Source of the DNA: a virus
Strand: one strand, 5' to 3'
DNA: 64,000 bases
IMG/VR virus record: IMGVR_UViG_3300035070_002626
Span: 186,001-250,000 of that record
Below are positions 48,801-56,009 of the stretch, piece by piece; position 1 is the first letter of the stretch, and the number at the start of each line of letters is the position of its first letter. Both the position numbers and the translations under genes were made by a program. The notes beneath the pieces are model-generated. The model had not been told where the DNA came from and did not search any database. It saw nothing but the letters and a program-made list of their open reading frames with translations.

Positions 48801-49018
48801 TTAGCTAATAGCAAGATTGGATCTTCAATTAGTGTGTTTACAGTATCAAGTGTTGTACTTGTACCTTGTACTGTTAGATTTCCTGTTACGGTAAGGTTAC
48901 TACCGTAGACCAGATTATCTGCCAGCTTACCTGCACTAATACTATTATCAACTAGTTTAGAACTAGCAACGATAGCACCGTCGGTAATCTGGTTATTCTT
49001 AATTCTGGTTATAGCCAT
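42836..49018 (-). CDS. Giant repetitive tail fibre protein
   Basis: 2060 residues. The N-terminal 100 residues (NNQITDGAIVASSKLVDNSI, then LTVQGTSTTLDTVNTLIEDP) are the attachment type seen in marine T4-like fibres. Two large blocks of about 50-residue repeats (SGTVTGGTLTDGTASITAG, GGVAATFSGNVDSGNVNTT) surround a domain with GLDVKGSTRAATASALPANT. A beta-domain (GDDSTVAFTLQST) and a phage-fibre coil (TGTANFDGSSGITIATT) follow. The end is ADLAEMYAADADIEAGTVVM and DPAHLMNSTQEGVALALAGR, a terminal module shared with the 550-residue fibre. Probably the long side fibre. Confidence 0.88.
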   Translation of the reverse strand: MAITRIKNNQITDGAIVASSKLVDNSISAGKLADNLVYGSNLTVTGNLTVQGTSTTLDTVNTLIEDPILLLAKDQTGSPVFDIGFVGERGDSTNIAWIWDESASEFAAGFTSADASGNVVALSSYADAQVADLTLVNMAPSGNVTTALNVDATIEAGTSVTAPTLTDGTMSINSGAITGGVTATFSGNVDSGNVNTTLVDATTLNATTVDASGTVTGGTLTDGTASITAGAITGGVSATFSGNVTAGNLITGGALEAQALTAVGNVTGGNIVSQADVTTVSVTASGTVTGGTLTDGTASITSGTLTGGVAATFSGNVDSGNVNTTLVDATTLTASGTVTGGTLTDGTASLNSGSITGGVTATFSGNVDSGNVNTTRVNATTVDASGTVTGSTLTDGTASITAGTLTGGVAATFSGNVTAGNLITGGALEAQALTAVGNVTGGNIVSQADVTTVSVTASGTIEGGTLTDGTASITSGTLTGGVAATFSGNVDSGNVNTTRVNATTVDASGTITGDTLTDGTATLTGGSITGGVTATFSGNVDSGNVNTTLVDATTLTASGTVTGGTLTDGTASLNAGTLTGGVAATFSGQVQAGTLTDGTLSINSGAITGGTDATFTGTVQGLDVTATGNVNASVVNTTDVKGTSVTLTATGTNEDIVLLPSGTGVIDASSAKIVSLADPVQDSDAANKGYVDSVAEGLDVKGSTRAATASALPANTYDNGTAGVGATLTGNANGALADQDDVVMAQGDRLLVKDEATAANNGIYVVTTLGDAGTAYVLTRAEDMDGSPTSEIPGAFTFVEEGTVYLDSGWVCTTNAPVTMGTTAITWSQFSGAGSIVAGDGLSKAGNELSVNVDETTTTITADAVVVKAGAQFVTPDIGAATGTSLTATGTVEGATLTDGTASLNAGSITGGVAATFSGNVDSGNVNTTRVAATTVDASGTVTGGTLTDGTLSSTGGTVTGGVAATFSGQVQAGTLTDGTASLNAGSITGGVTATFSGNVDSGNVNTTRVNATTVDASGTVTGGTLTDGTLSSTAGTITGGVAATFSGNVDSGNVNTTLVDATTLTASGTVTGGTLTDGTASITAGSITGGVAATFSGNVTAGNLITGGALEAQALTAVGNVTGGNIVSQADVTTVSVTASGTVEGATLTDGTASLNAGSITGGVAATFSGNVDSGNVNTTLVDATTLTASGTVTGGTLTDGTLSSTGGTITGGVAATFSGNVDSGNVNTTLVDATTVTASGTVTGGTLTDGTASITAGTLTGGVAATFSGNVDSGNVNTTLVDATTLTASGTVTGGTLTDGTLSSTAGTITGGVAATFSGNVDSGNVNTTGVFADAGTFGNITVNTDSIDSAGETITLNTDSQDVDVLIENAAGNAYVLADAGTSTVAIGENATQTAGATLKVTGTESMMIPVGSTAQRPGTPATGMIRFNTSLDQFEFYDNDSWATAGVEFTVIASETFSGDDSTVAFTLQSTQTTASVIVSINGVVQLPTTAYGVSGTALTFTEAPATGDTIEVREITTTTSIVSLSNGDATAIVEALSGAPTVEVTGNLLPAANVAQNLGSDTKRWNELFLAGSTITLGNVVIKNTGGNAIGFFGPDGTTPGVIDDAVEIAGDSIQSGSSLVDFAGANGNVNITAGGVASMIATTDGANVTGNLTASGNIAATSFIGDGSQLTGIDATQIQNGTTSVATALNGDVTVTRGGTLSATFTAAGMTGDVVGDVTGSADTLSTARAIALSGAVTGTANFDGSSGITIATTATSDPTITLAGDLSGSATLTNLGDATLTATVGTLNQNTTGSAAKLTTPRAIALSGAVTGTANFDGSSGITIATTNTADPTITLAGDLTGSATLTNLGNATLTATIAANSVALGTDTTGNYVGTGATSGSGISGSVSSEGGTFTVTSNATSASTANTIVFRDGSGNFSAGTITATATSAQYADLAEMYAADADIEAGTVVMFGGEGKVAACDSENCRAVAGIISTDPAHLMNSTQEGVALALAGRVPCKVTGPVAAGDLMVSAGNGRAMANNDAAMGTVIGKAIEAHEGGEGVIEVLALMM
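45011..46345. repeat. Repeat block A in the giant fibre gene
   Basis: Roughly ten units of about 130-150 bases with nearly identical DNA, including recurring strings such as CCACTGAATGTAGCAGCAAC and GTTGTGTTAACATTACC. Some neighbouring units differ by only a few bases, which implies recent duplication or homogenisation. Confidence 0.85.
47190..48520. repeat. Repeat block B in the giant fibre gene
   Basis: A second set of units of the same sequence family as block A, separated from it by about 850 bases of single-copy sequence. Recombination between blocks or with other phages could change fibre length. Confidence 0.85.
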
Positions 49019-49177
49019 ATTTTTTTAATCTCCAAATATTAAACCGGTTTTAATATAAGGGTATCTTCAGCTATGCTACTCACCCGCGGGCTTTCACATC
49101 GCCAGTCACTCTTACTTTAAGTTACTGAGTGTAAAAGATCCAAGCAGCATACATGCACCTGAAACTCTTATCAATGT

Positions 49178-49185
49178 TATTTATT
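49178..49185 (-). promoter_or_regulatory. T4-late-type promoter of the giant fibre gene
   Basis: Minus-strand AATAAATA, 160 bases upstream of the ATG at 49018. The leader between contains a near-palindrome at 49036-49056 centred on CCGG. On the same strand just upstream, a T-run and weak CAGTT/AACTG stem (49193-49220) may terminate the preceding fibre gene transcript. Confidence 0.45.
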
Positions 49186-49232
49186 GGATATTAAAAAAAA
49201 TACAGTTGCACATAAAACTGCTTATAACAGCG

Positions 49233-50510
49233 TTATACGGCGCTAATATTACCGGATAACAAAACTTTTTTCCAGTTATCTACGCTGTATACTGCTAAGC
49301 TTGGACTGCCGCCGTCACCGTCAGTGACATAAATTATCTGCCCGTTTGCAACATTAGCAATGTTCGCCGCTGTAGCTACTGTATAAGTTGGTAATTGTAA
49401 ACTTTGTACAGTGCTTATATCAGCAACACCGTTTGTTAACACTTCGATTCGATTGGTGCCGCTAATATTTGTAATACTAGACACTGTGGTAACAGCACTA
49501 ATGAATCTTACTTCAATTGTGTCCCCTGTAGCAGGAGCTTCTGTGAATGTTAATGTAGTTCCGCTAACACTGTATGCAACTGTGGGTTCTTGAATAGTAC
49601 CATTGATACTAATAATAACACCAGCAGTGCTTGATGAGGCGTTCAGTGTAAATACAGTTGTACTACTATCGCCGTTTAGTATTTGGCTGGTAATATTTCC
49701 AAATTCACTGCCGCCAACATTGTCCCAGGTAGCCCCATCATACACTTCAACAAATCCAGTTGTTGTGTTAAATCGTAAATCGCCAGTCTCTGGCGACCCT
49801 GGACGCTGCGCTGTGTTGCCAACAGCAATGCCAAGGGCGGTTGTTGTATCAATTTGTACTGTACCGTTTCCTGTGACTTCAAGAATAATATCTGCGCCCG
49901 ATGCAGATGTGCCAATAGTAGTATCTGTAATTACAAGATTACCAATTGATCCGTCTGAGCCGACACCAAATGGACCAACATATCTAGCACCTACAATGTA
50001 AATACTTTTACCAGTAACGCCTGTATCAATTTGGCTTGGAATATTTTCGCCATTGAAGTTAAGAACGCCTGCTTGATAATCAAAGAACCAACCGTCTTCG
50101 TTACCAGAGCCACTTTGGAATAATTGAGTTCCTGTACTTTGCGGAGTTGCTGAGCCAGTGGTGTCAACATAAACTTTAACAAGATAGGTTGATCCAAATT
50201 CAGTTGGGATCCAATCTGTTAAGTTGGTTTTCCATGTTTGGTTATCAGGTGCTGTTAAATCCTCAGTGCACTCAACAGTTGCAGTACCACCTGCGGCATC
50301 TTGATACACTTCAACGATACTACTAGTTGCACTTGGTTTAACGCTAGGTATTACGCCCGAGCTCTGCCATACTTTGTCCCCACGCATTAACAAAGGTGAT
50401 GGTATACTTTCGTTAAATGCTTCTTTATTTGAAGGAGGAGCAGTTTTGGCAACACCAAACCCTAGTTTTTTCCAAAGAAAATCAACTTTTGTGCTATCTG
50501 CGAGTGCCAT
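49233..50510 (-). CDS. Tail fibre/structural protein
   Basis: 425 residues. The N-terminus (DFLWKKLGFGVAKTAPPSNK) and WFFDYQAGVLNFNGENIP are of a kind seen in marine phage fibre proteins. A middle QRPGSPETGDLRFNTTTGFV followed by EVYDGATWDNVG is shared with the giant fibre and the 144-residue protein. The following beta-domain (GDSSTTVFTLNAS, VSGTTLTFTEAPATGDTIEV) is also shared with both. Its start overlaps the stop of the 1128-residue gene as TAATG. Confidence 0.78.
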   Translation of the reverse strand: MALADSTKVDFLWKKLGFGVAKTAPPSNKEAFNESIPSPLLMRGDKVWQSSGVIPSVKPSATSSIVEVYQDAAGGTATVECTEDLTAPDNQTWKTNLTDWIPTEFGSTYLVKVYVDTTGSATPQSTGTQLFQSGSGNEDGWFFDYQAGVLNFNGENIPSQIDTGVTGKSIYIVGARYVGPFGVGSDGSIGNLVITDTTIGTSASGADIILEVTGNGTVQIDTTTALGIAVGNTAQRPGSPETGDLRFNTTTGFVEVYDGATWDNVGGSEFGNITSQILNGDSSTTVFTLNASSSTAGVIISINGTIQEPTVAYSVSGTTLTFTEAPATGDTIEVRFISAVTTVSSITNISGTNRIEVLTNGVADISTVQSLQLPTYTVATAANIANVANGQIIYVTDGDGGSPSLAVYSVDNWKKVLLSGNISAV

Positions 50511-53500
50511 TAGCTTGCTACTCCTACACTAACACTGGTAAGTGATTGTCCGCTTGCTAGTGCAATGCGAACTAATACGTTGTTACCGGTTGAATTTGAA
50601 CTGTTTTCACTACCTAATGTCATAGTGTACGCAGCATTAATTGTACTACCTGTTGGTATTACATCAGCGCCAGTGAGTGCACAGCCCAATGATCCGTTGC
50701 CACCATTGCCGGTGTCGTCCCCGGGCACACCCGAACCTGCATATTGCACAGTACCATCAACCCAGCCGTTTGCAGTGCTTGCATCGTCGATAGTAGTACC
50801 AGGTGCAGCAATCCAAAGTCCAGTAATACCTGTTGAACTGTTTAAACTAATGTCAAAGTTGGCCATTGTTGCTCTACGGAATGCAAATGTAAAATATTGT
50901 GTGCCACTTCGTCCTGTGTTAAGGTCTGGACCAGATGGCAAATAGCCGCTACTAAAGTCTGTAGTAAAGTGATCTAACGTGCCCCAGCGCACAACTGCTT
51001 CTTGTGTTCCGGCAATTGTCTCTGCACCGCTCCAGGCATTGGAAGTATAATAGTTTGTTGCACTATTAAATGCAGGATTGTCTGCTGCACTCCCTAATCC
51101 AGTAATTCGCAACCCGTCGTCGTCGTATACACTTCCTAATGCATCTGCAACAGGAATATTCTGTTCATCAAATCCTGATAAACTTGCACTGTAGATTTGA
51201 ATATATTGATTAGTTATGTTTACTACACTACTAGATCCGTTAACATTGAACATCTGACTATCAACATACCCAACTGCTCTTGCGCTACCGTTTACACTCA
51301 GTGTAATATTACCCATTGGTTGCGGGCTTGCAACACCAACGTCTGCATTAACAATGCCGGCAGTAACAAAACTTGGAGTTCCGTCGATATCACTGTAGGT
51401 TTTTGTTTGTGTGTTGATAATACTGCCGCTCGTGCCCTCAGCTAATGTGCCTGTAGTAAACTGTATAGGCTGACTGGTATTTCTGTATGTCTGTCCTGTT
51501 AGGTTAGATACTTCTAATCCTTGAATTTGAATAGCAGGACTACCTGTATTGTAATACGGTACACCCGAAATGTATCTGTAAGTGCCAGCAGTTTGTTCTA
51601 CAATAACTGCATTGCCTTGCACCACTGTTGGTACATCAAACATGTCATCTTTAACAAAATCAACAAGATTAGTGTCGCCAGTTGTAGTATGACTCAATTT
51701 TGCATCGTTGTAACCTACACTAATGCCACTAAGGGCACGTTGCCACCGTGCATCAAATACTTTAGCAAATCCACTTGGGTAAGTGCTTGCACTAATTTCA
51801 TCGTGCGCATCTCCATCTGCAACAACAATCAAATCTGTGTATGTCCCTGATGCATCACCGCTGCTAGTAAATGTAACATTGCCTGCTGCTGATCCGTTAA
51901 ACTGTGCTGACAGTGTTCCTGATATAGCAGTATTTGCATTTGTAACATTGTTTGTATTAATAGTTGTAGTAGTTGTATAGCGTGTAACACTTGATCCAGC
52001 TGCAACAATGTTGCCGCTACTGTTATCCGTAGCATTGGCTGCCAACAATGGAGACGTCCCTTGACTCGAATCTGCTAAACTCAGTGTCTTGGTACTTAAT
52101 GCACCTGGTTGTGCAGGATTTGCATTAATTTGAATATAATTACTCTTGACTTCGCTATCCGATTGTGCTATAGTAGCAGGAGTTCCGTAAACATCTAGCT
52201 CAACTGTATAGTTGCCTGTGCTCGAATAGGTGTTGGTAATGTTACCATTACCAGGTGTACCAGCTCCGCTGGTAATGTTACCGGTTGTGTTGCCGTCGCC
52301 GAACGCCCAATCAAATATTGTTGCATTTTGACTGGTATTGTCAAATGTAAATAATGCTCTGTCTGCACCGTCACGATAGTCTGTAAACACATAACCATCT
52401 TGTGCATTATCGCCTGTTCTGTCACTGAGTGTAACTGCAGACCCGGTGTAGATTGCTCTCACATCTGGTTCAATTGTAATTGTAGTAGTACCACTTACAA
52501 AAGGTGAATTGGTGCTGCCGTTTCTTACTTGTAAGGTAACATCAAATGTTTGGCTCGTGCCGCTTGCTTGGTTACCCGAGCTAAGAGCAAACGTGTGATT
52601 AATAGTAGATCCTGGATTACCAGCAACTCCACTTTGTATATTAACATTAGCAACTGACCCATCATCCCATGTCCAAAGATATTTTTGCTGACTACCAAAC
52701 ACCGCAGTAGACCCTGGATCAGTGGCAACAGTGTTTGTAAATGTTACCACACCACCGGAGGTTGCTTCTTCGTTGACTAATGTAGTTGCACTAGCAGTAA
52801 ACTGACTAGTGTGATCACTGTACACACTTACTGTCCCTGGCGCACTGTATACTGTAACCGGGGTTGGTCCGGCAGTGCTTGACGTACCGGCTAGTACAAT
52901 TGTGTACTGCTCATCGCCGCCCGAGTTGGTATAGGTATTTGTAAGTGTTGTCCAACCCAATGCTGGGTTTGTATTTGCAACACCATCTCCCCAATCAAGT
53001 TCGTAACTTGATGTTACATTTGTTGATGTGTTATTAATCTCAGCTAATGCACCACTGTCGATGCTGTTGTCTGTTATAGTAAATGCCGGTACAGGATTCG
53101 GAGTGTAAAGTGTAATATAGTTTGTTCTAGTTCTAGTGTCAACTGAACCTTTTGCGCCAAGAGAAACATTTCCTTGGTAAGTGCCATCAGAGTTAAATGC
53201 TGTCAGTGACACAGTAAATTGTCCGCCAGCATCATCGTTGTACGTATGACTAACATTAAGTCCACTGGTTGATGTATTACCGTCGCCAAAGTCCCAGAGA
53301 TAGTTATCAGCAGTGCCCACTAAACTTCCACTAAATGTTACAGTTTGTGGACTTGGACCTGCAAGAGGTGTACCAGTAAATTCAACTTGGCCAACATATG
53401 TACCATTGGCAATGTTTAGTGCAACTTGGTTGAGATCATCAAGACCATCGGTTACAAACGTGTTAGTCGTCCAATCATTGTACGCTACGTTGGTTGTTAG

Positions 53501-53896
53501 ATCCCCGTCAGTTGGTGTGCCAAGGCTAATAACATTACCTGTTAGTCCTCCAACATTACTGATAGGAATAAAACTTAGAACGCCGCTACCGTCAGTGCTC
53601 AACACTGTGCCGCTTGAGCCGCCAGTGATTGTTATATCTTCAACTGCACCTAAGTTAAGCTCTGACCCTGACAGGTCGAGGTTCCCAAGATCGGACGTGA
53701 TACTATTACCGGTGATTACAACATTACCAATTGAGGCATCGTCGGGTGTTGTAATAGCATGAGTAGTCGATGTAGTGTTAACACCAATTCTGCTGTTAGC
53801 CACGTCGATGTACAACGCATCTGTGCTAATTGCTAAATTAGTGCTCCGTTGTAAATCGTTTGCTAATGCATTACCAGAAACCCGTGCAATTGCCAT
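50510..53896 (-). CDS. Tail fibre-like protein with PKD domains
   Basis: 1128 residues. After an N-terminal fibre-attachment part (VSGNALANDLQRSTNLAIST), PKD-type Ig-like domains are visible by their W-x-F/D-G-D-G signature: YLWDFGDGNTSTSG (about 200-212), YELDWGDGVANTN (about 298-310), YLWTWDDGSV (about 380-410) and IFDWAFGDGNTTG (about 500-525). Each is followed by H/N-T-Y and a final beta-strand. PKD domains bind surfaces and are typical of adhesins. The C-terminal 400 residues are beta-rich with no match. A TATAAATA lies 29 bases upstream of the ATG. Confidence 0.8.
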   Translation of the reverse strand: MAIARVSGNALANDLQRSTNLAISTDALYIDVANSRIGVNTTSTTHAITTPDDASIGNVVITGNSITSDLGNLDLSGSELNLGAVEDITITGGSSGTVLSTDGSGVLSFIPISNVGGLTGNVISLGTPTDGDLTTNVAYNDWTTNTFVTDGLDDLNQVALNIANGTYVGQVEFTGTPLAGPSPQTVTFSGSLVGTADNYLWDFGDGNTSTSGLNVSHTYNDDAGGQFTVSLTAFNSDGTYQGNVSLGAKGSVDTRTRTNYITLYTPNPVPAFTITDNSIDSGALAEINNTSTNVTSSYELDWGDGVANTNPALGWTTLTNTYTNSGGDEQYTIVLAGTSSTAGPTPVTVYSAPGTVSVYSDHTSQFTASATTLVNEEATSGGVVTFTNTVATDPGSTAVFGSQQKYLWTWDDGSVANVNIQSGVAGNPGSTINHTFALSSGNQASGTSQTFDVTLQVRNGSTNSPFVSGTTTITIEPDVRAIYTGSAVTLSDRTGDNAQDGYVFTDYRDGADRALFTFDNTSQNATIFDWAFGDGNTTGNITSGAGTPGNGNITNTYSSTGNYTVELDVYGTPATIAQSDSEVKSNYIQINANPAQPGALSTKTLSLADSSQGTSPLLAANATDNSSGNIVAAGSSVTRYTTTTTINTNNVTNANTAISGTLSAQFNGSAAGNVTFTSSGDASGTYTDLIVVADGDAHDEISASTYPSGFAKVFDARWQRALSGISVGYNDAKLSHTTTGDTNLVDFVKDDMFDVPTVVQGNAVIVEQTAGTYRYISGVPYYNTGSPAIQIQGLEVSNLTGQTYRNTSQPIQFTTGTLAEGTSGSIINTQTKTYSDIDGTPSFVTAGIVNADVGVASPQPMGNITLSVNGSARAVGYVDSQMFNVNGSSSVVNITNQYIQIYSASLSGFDEQNIPVADALGSVYDDDGLRITGLGSAADNPAFNSATNYYTSNAWSGAETIAGTQEAVVRWGTLDHFTTDFSSGYLPSGPDLNTGRSGTQYFTFAFRRATMANFDISLNSSTGITGLWIAAPGTTIDDASTANGWVDGTVQYAGSGVPGDDTGNGGNGSLGCALTGADVIPTGSTINAAYTMTLGSENSSNSTGNNVLVRIALASGQSLTSVSVGVAS

Positions 53897-53924
53897 TTAT
53901 AATGCTATCCTCTAAATCTTATTG

Positions 53925-53932
53925 TATTTATA
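53925..53932 (-). promoter_or_regulatory. Consensus T4 late promoter of the PKD fibre gene
   Basis: Minus-strand TATAAATA followed by CAATAAG, 29 bases upstream of the ATG at 53896, with AGAGGATAGC as ribosome-binding site between. Confidence 0.65.
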
Positions 53933-53943
53933 CTAGTTTTGAT

Positions 53944-54378
53944 CTAGGTTCCAGGTACTGTTCCCAGCCCGTGAATTACATGAATTGGCTCAGCATCAAG
54001 CGGTGCTGCACTAAACGTAATGTCATTTCCTCCGCCAGTGATGGTATACACACCCACAGGTTGCTGATAAATGTTTGAAACAAAAGTAATAACTTGATCT
54101 TCGTTACTCACTGATGTACTAAGCGTAAATGAAAGCGTAGACCCATCACCTGTAAATGCATCAACTACTAAATTTGCTTCTCCAGCAACGCCAACTGACT
54201 TGAATACAGTTCCATCAAAATATTCCATACCGCCAGTGCTAGTGTTAAACCTAAAACTACCAAATATCGGAGCAGTAGGTCGATCAGCGGTTGCTCCGCC
54301 CGGAATAATCACACTCGAGGTGCTCGCCGGTATTCTGTGATTTTTTAAAAATTGCCCCGAGCTTGGATTAGCAGCCAT
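53944..54378 (-). CDS. Small fibre-associated structural protein
   Basis: 144 residues. ATADRPTAPIFGSFRFNTST, then GGMEYFDGTVFKSVG and FTGDGSTLSFTLSTS with VYTITGGGNDITFSAAP, are shortened versions of the two domains shared by the 425-residue and giant fibres. It probably forms part of the fibre network or an attachment adaptor. The start follows the stop of the upstream gene by one base. Confidence 0.65.
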   Translation of the reverse strand: MAANPSSGQFLKNHRIPASTSSVIIPGGATADRPTAPIFGSFRFNTSTGGMEYFDGTVFKSVGVAGEANLVVDAFTGDGSTLSFTLSTSVSNEDQVITFVSNIYQQPVGVYTITGGGNDITFSAAPLDAEPIHVIHGLGTVPGT

Positions 54379-54379
54379 A

Positions 54380-54694
54380 TTAGATACCAGTATACGAAAT
54401 TACTGAATTCACTCCTGTTGCAACATTTGCAACAGCACTAATAAAATCATTGTTACCAAGCAATAGTTTTTCACCGCCTGCATATAATTGATATGTGTCA
54501 GTTGCCGTGATTTCTAATGATTTTGTAATACAATTAACATTTCCTACGCTATCTCCACTTGGGACAACATGTATATCTATACTAATAGTAGAACTAGTAT
54601 AATTTGTAAACGCTGCATATGTAATTGCACTGTTATCCGAGCTTGTGTACACTGTGGTATCTGAGTTTACAACTTCGGTTGTTTGAATTGCCAT
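54380..54694 (-). CDS. Small beta-rich structural protein
   Basis: 104 residues, Ser/Thr/Val-rich, with strands NSDTTVYTSSDNSAITYAAF and ATDTYQLYAGGEKLLLGNND. AAGGATTAAAAA lies before the ATG. Proteins of this size and layout occur among marine phage tail and head structural genes; the protein at 21522-21812 has the same style. No specific role can be given. Confidence 0.58.
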   Translation of the reverse strand: MAIQTTEVVNSDTTVYTSSDNSAITYAAFTNYTSSTISIDIHVVPSGDSVGNVNCITKSLEITATDTYQLYAGGEKLLLGNNDFISAVANVATGVNSVISYTGI

Positions 54695-54704
54695 TTTTTA
54701 ATCC

Positions 54705-55370
54705 TTAAAATATAATGCCATAAACGATGGCCTTGCTTTTGCTTACTAGTTCGTCGGATGTGGAGCCATCAACAAAATAAACACCAGTTCCGCCACTGCC
54801 TACTGTGTTTGCATACAAAACTGTGGTATTTGCTACTGAGGCAGGGGCACTACTCTGATCAGAAAGTTGAATTGCGCCGTCAACAGCAACATTGCCAGTG
54901 GCGCTAACAATTCCTGTAATCGAAAGTGTATCAGTGGCTTGATCCCAGGTGAATTCTGCCTCACCGCCGAACGTACCTGCATTATTAAATTGGATAGCAG
55001 TATTAGGACCACCTGGTGAACCAGCTGATGCTGTCCCGATTGCATCCCAAGTGCCAGTTTCTCCGCTTGCACTAGTAGAAGTACTCAATTCCCAGCGGCC
55101 GTTATCAACACTATATCTAATTCCAGCGTAGTTGCTTGCTGTTTTGTGAGTTAATACACCTGCATTAGCAGCATAAGTTGCTGTGTTACTACTGTTTAAA
55201 ACAATAAACGGATCTGATACATTAAGTTCTTCAGTATTAATATACGTTAAGTTGCCGCTAACCACCAAGTTACCGTCAACTTCAAGAGTATCTGTATCAA
55301 TGTATACTCTGTCATCGGCATTTATTGTTTCAATATAGTAATCGCCGTCAATTCTTTTTTTTGTGTTCAT
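54705..55370 (-). CDS. Fibre/adaptor structural protein
   Basis: 221 residues. The N-terminus GDYYIETINADDRVYIDTDT, then LEVDGNLVVSGNLTYINTEE and LNVSDPFIVLNSSN, is the same type as the N-terminus of the giant fibre (GNLTVQGTSTTLD...EDPILLLAKD), so it probably joins the same complex. The rest has GYAGIRYS-like NYAGIRYSVDNGRWELSTS and a phage-fibre coil. The start overlaps the upstream DUF115-like stop as ATGA, and GGTAAATA lies 17 bases upstream. Confidence 0.68.
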   Translation of the reverse strand: MNTKKRIDGDYYIETINADDRVYIDTDTLEVDGNLVVSGNLTYINTEELNVSDPFIVLNSSNTATYAANAGVLTHKTASNYAGIRYSVDNGRWELSTSTSASGETGTWDAIGTASAGSPGGPNTAIQFNNAGTFGGEAEFTWDQATDTLSITGIVSATGNVAVDGAIQLSDQSSAPASVANTTVLYANTVGSGGTGVYFVDGSTSDELVSKSKAIVYGIIF

Positions 55371-55954
55371 AGTGGACCTCTAGCAGTATTTACCTTCTCT
55401 AGAAACTTGCCCATAGACATTATCCTCATATTTTGTATTTTATTAAACCTAGGCACAAATGCTGATTCTGGACCTTCTATTCTCCAGAATTGCCTGGTGC
55501 TAAAGTCCTCAGTAAGCTTGATGATTTGATTAATCCAGTTACCCGGGTATGTTGGTGGGTCGAGATCTTTTTTGTAAAATTTTGTATTTGTATAGATATT
55601 GTTAACCATACCGTTGGTAGTCCCAAGATCCATGCCAATTAAGTATATGTCACTGTGGCCGTCAATTAACGCTAAACTAGCAGCATTTGGGCCACTGCTA
55701 AATCCTTTGTAGTCTTTAGCAAGAAACCGACCACCTAAATCCACGATAGGTTTTCGGGTGTGGAATCTATGTTTTTTTGCATATCCAGAATTTTGTATTT
55801 CTTCAGCAATTGGCCTATCAGTGGCTACCAAGCAATGAGGTGTGCACTCTTGATACAATCTATTGCATCCAAATACTGTACCAATTTCCATCAATTTACT
55901 AGGATTAACTGCTAGCCTGCTTTTGCCGTTTCCTAGTATAAATGCTGCACTCAT
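55367..55954 (-). CDS. DUF115-like (GT42-type fold) protein in the fibre region
   Basis: 195 residues. It starts AAFILGNGKSRLAV (nucleotide-binding loop) and has SSGPNAASLALIDGHSDIYL with IGMDLGTTNG, the DUF115/MptE and sialyltransferase-like core motif. A related protein is at 40392-41081 at the other end of the fibre block. CMP- or NDP-sugar transfer to fibres is a possible function. The ATG directly follows the T-run of a terminator-like hairpin, with the run of G in the stem as the only candidate ribosome-binding site. Confidence 0.6.
   Translation of the reverse strand: MSAAFILGNGKSRLAVNPSKLMEIGTVFGCNRLYQECTPHCLVATDRPIAEEIQNSGYAKKHRFHTRKPIVDLGGRFLAKDYKGFSSGPNAASLALIDGHSDIYLIGMDLGTTNGMVNNIYTNTKFYKKDLDPPTYPGNWINQIIKLTEDFSTRQFWRIEGPESAFVPRFNKIQNMRIMSMGKFLEKVNTARGPL
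55387..55394 (-). promoter_or_regulatory. T4-late-type promoter motif inside the DUF115-like gene
   Basis: Minus-strand GGTAAATA then CTG, 17 bases upstream of the ATG at 55370, with GAGGT as ribosome-binding site between. It would start transcription of the fibre genes separately from the DUF115-like gene. Confidence 0.5.
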
Positions 55955-55987
55955 AAAAAACCCCCATTGTAGTTATTACAATGAGGG
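55955..55987 (-). terminator. Terminator-like hairpin abutting an ATG
   Basis: Minus-strand stem CCCTCATTGTA / TACAATGGGGG (one mismatch) with a short loop, followed by TTTTTT, then directly ATG at 55954. It ends the transcript of the MGRP-type gene upstream and must be read through, or escaped, for the DUF115-like gene. Confidence 0.75.
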
Positions 55988-56009
55988 CTAGCAAGTTAAA
56001 AAATTAATC

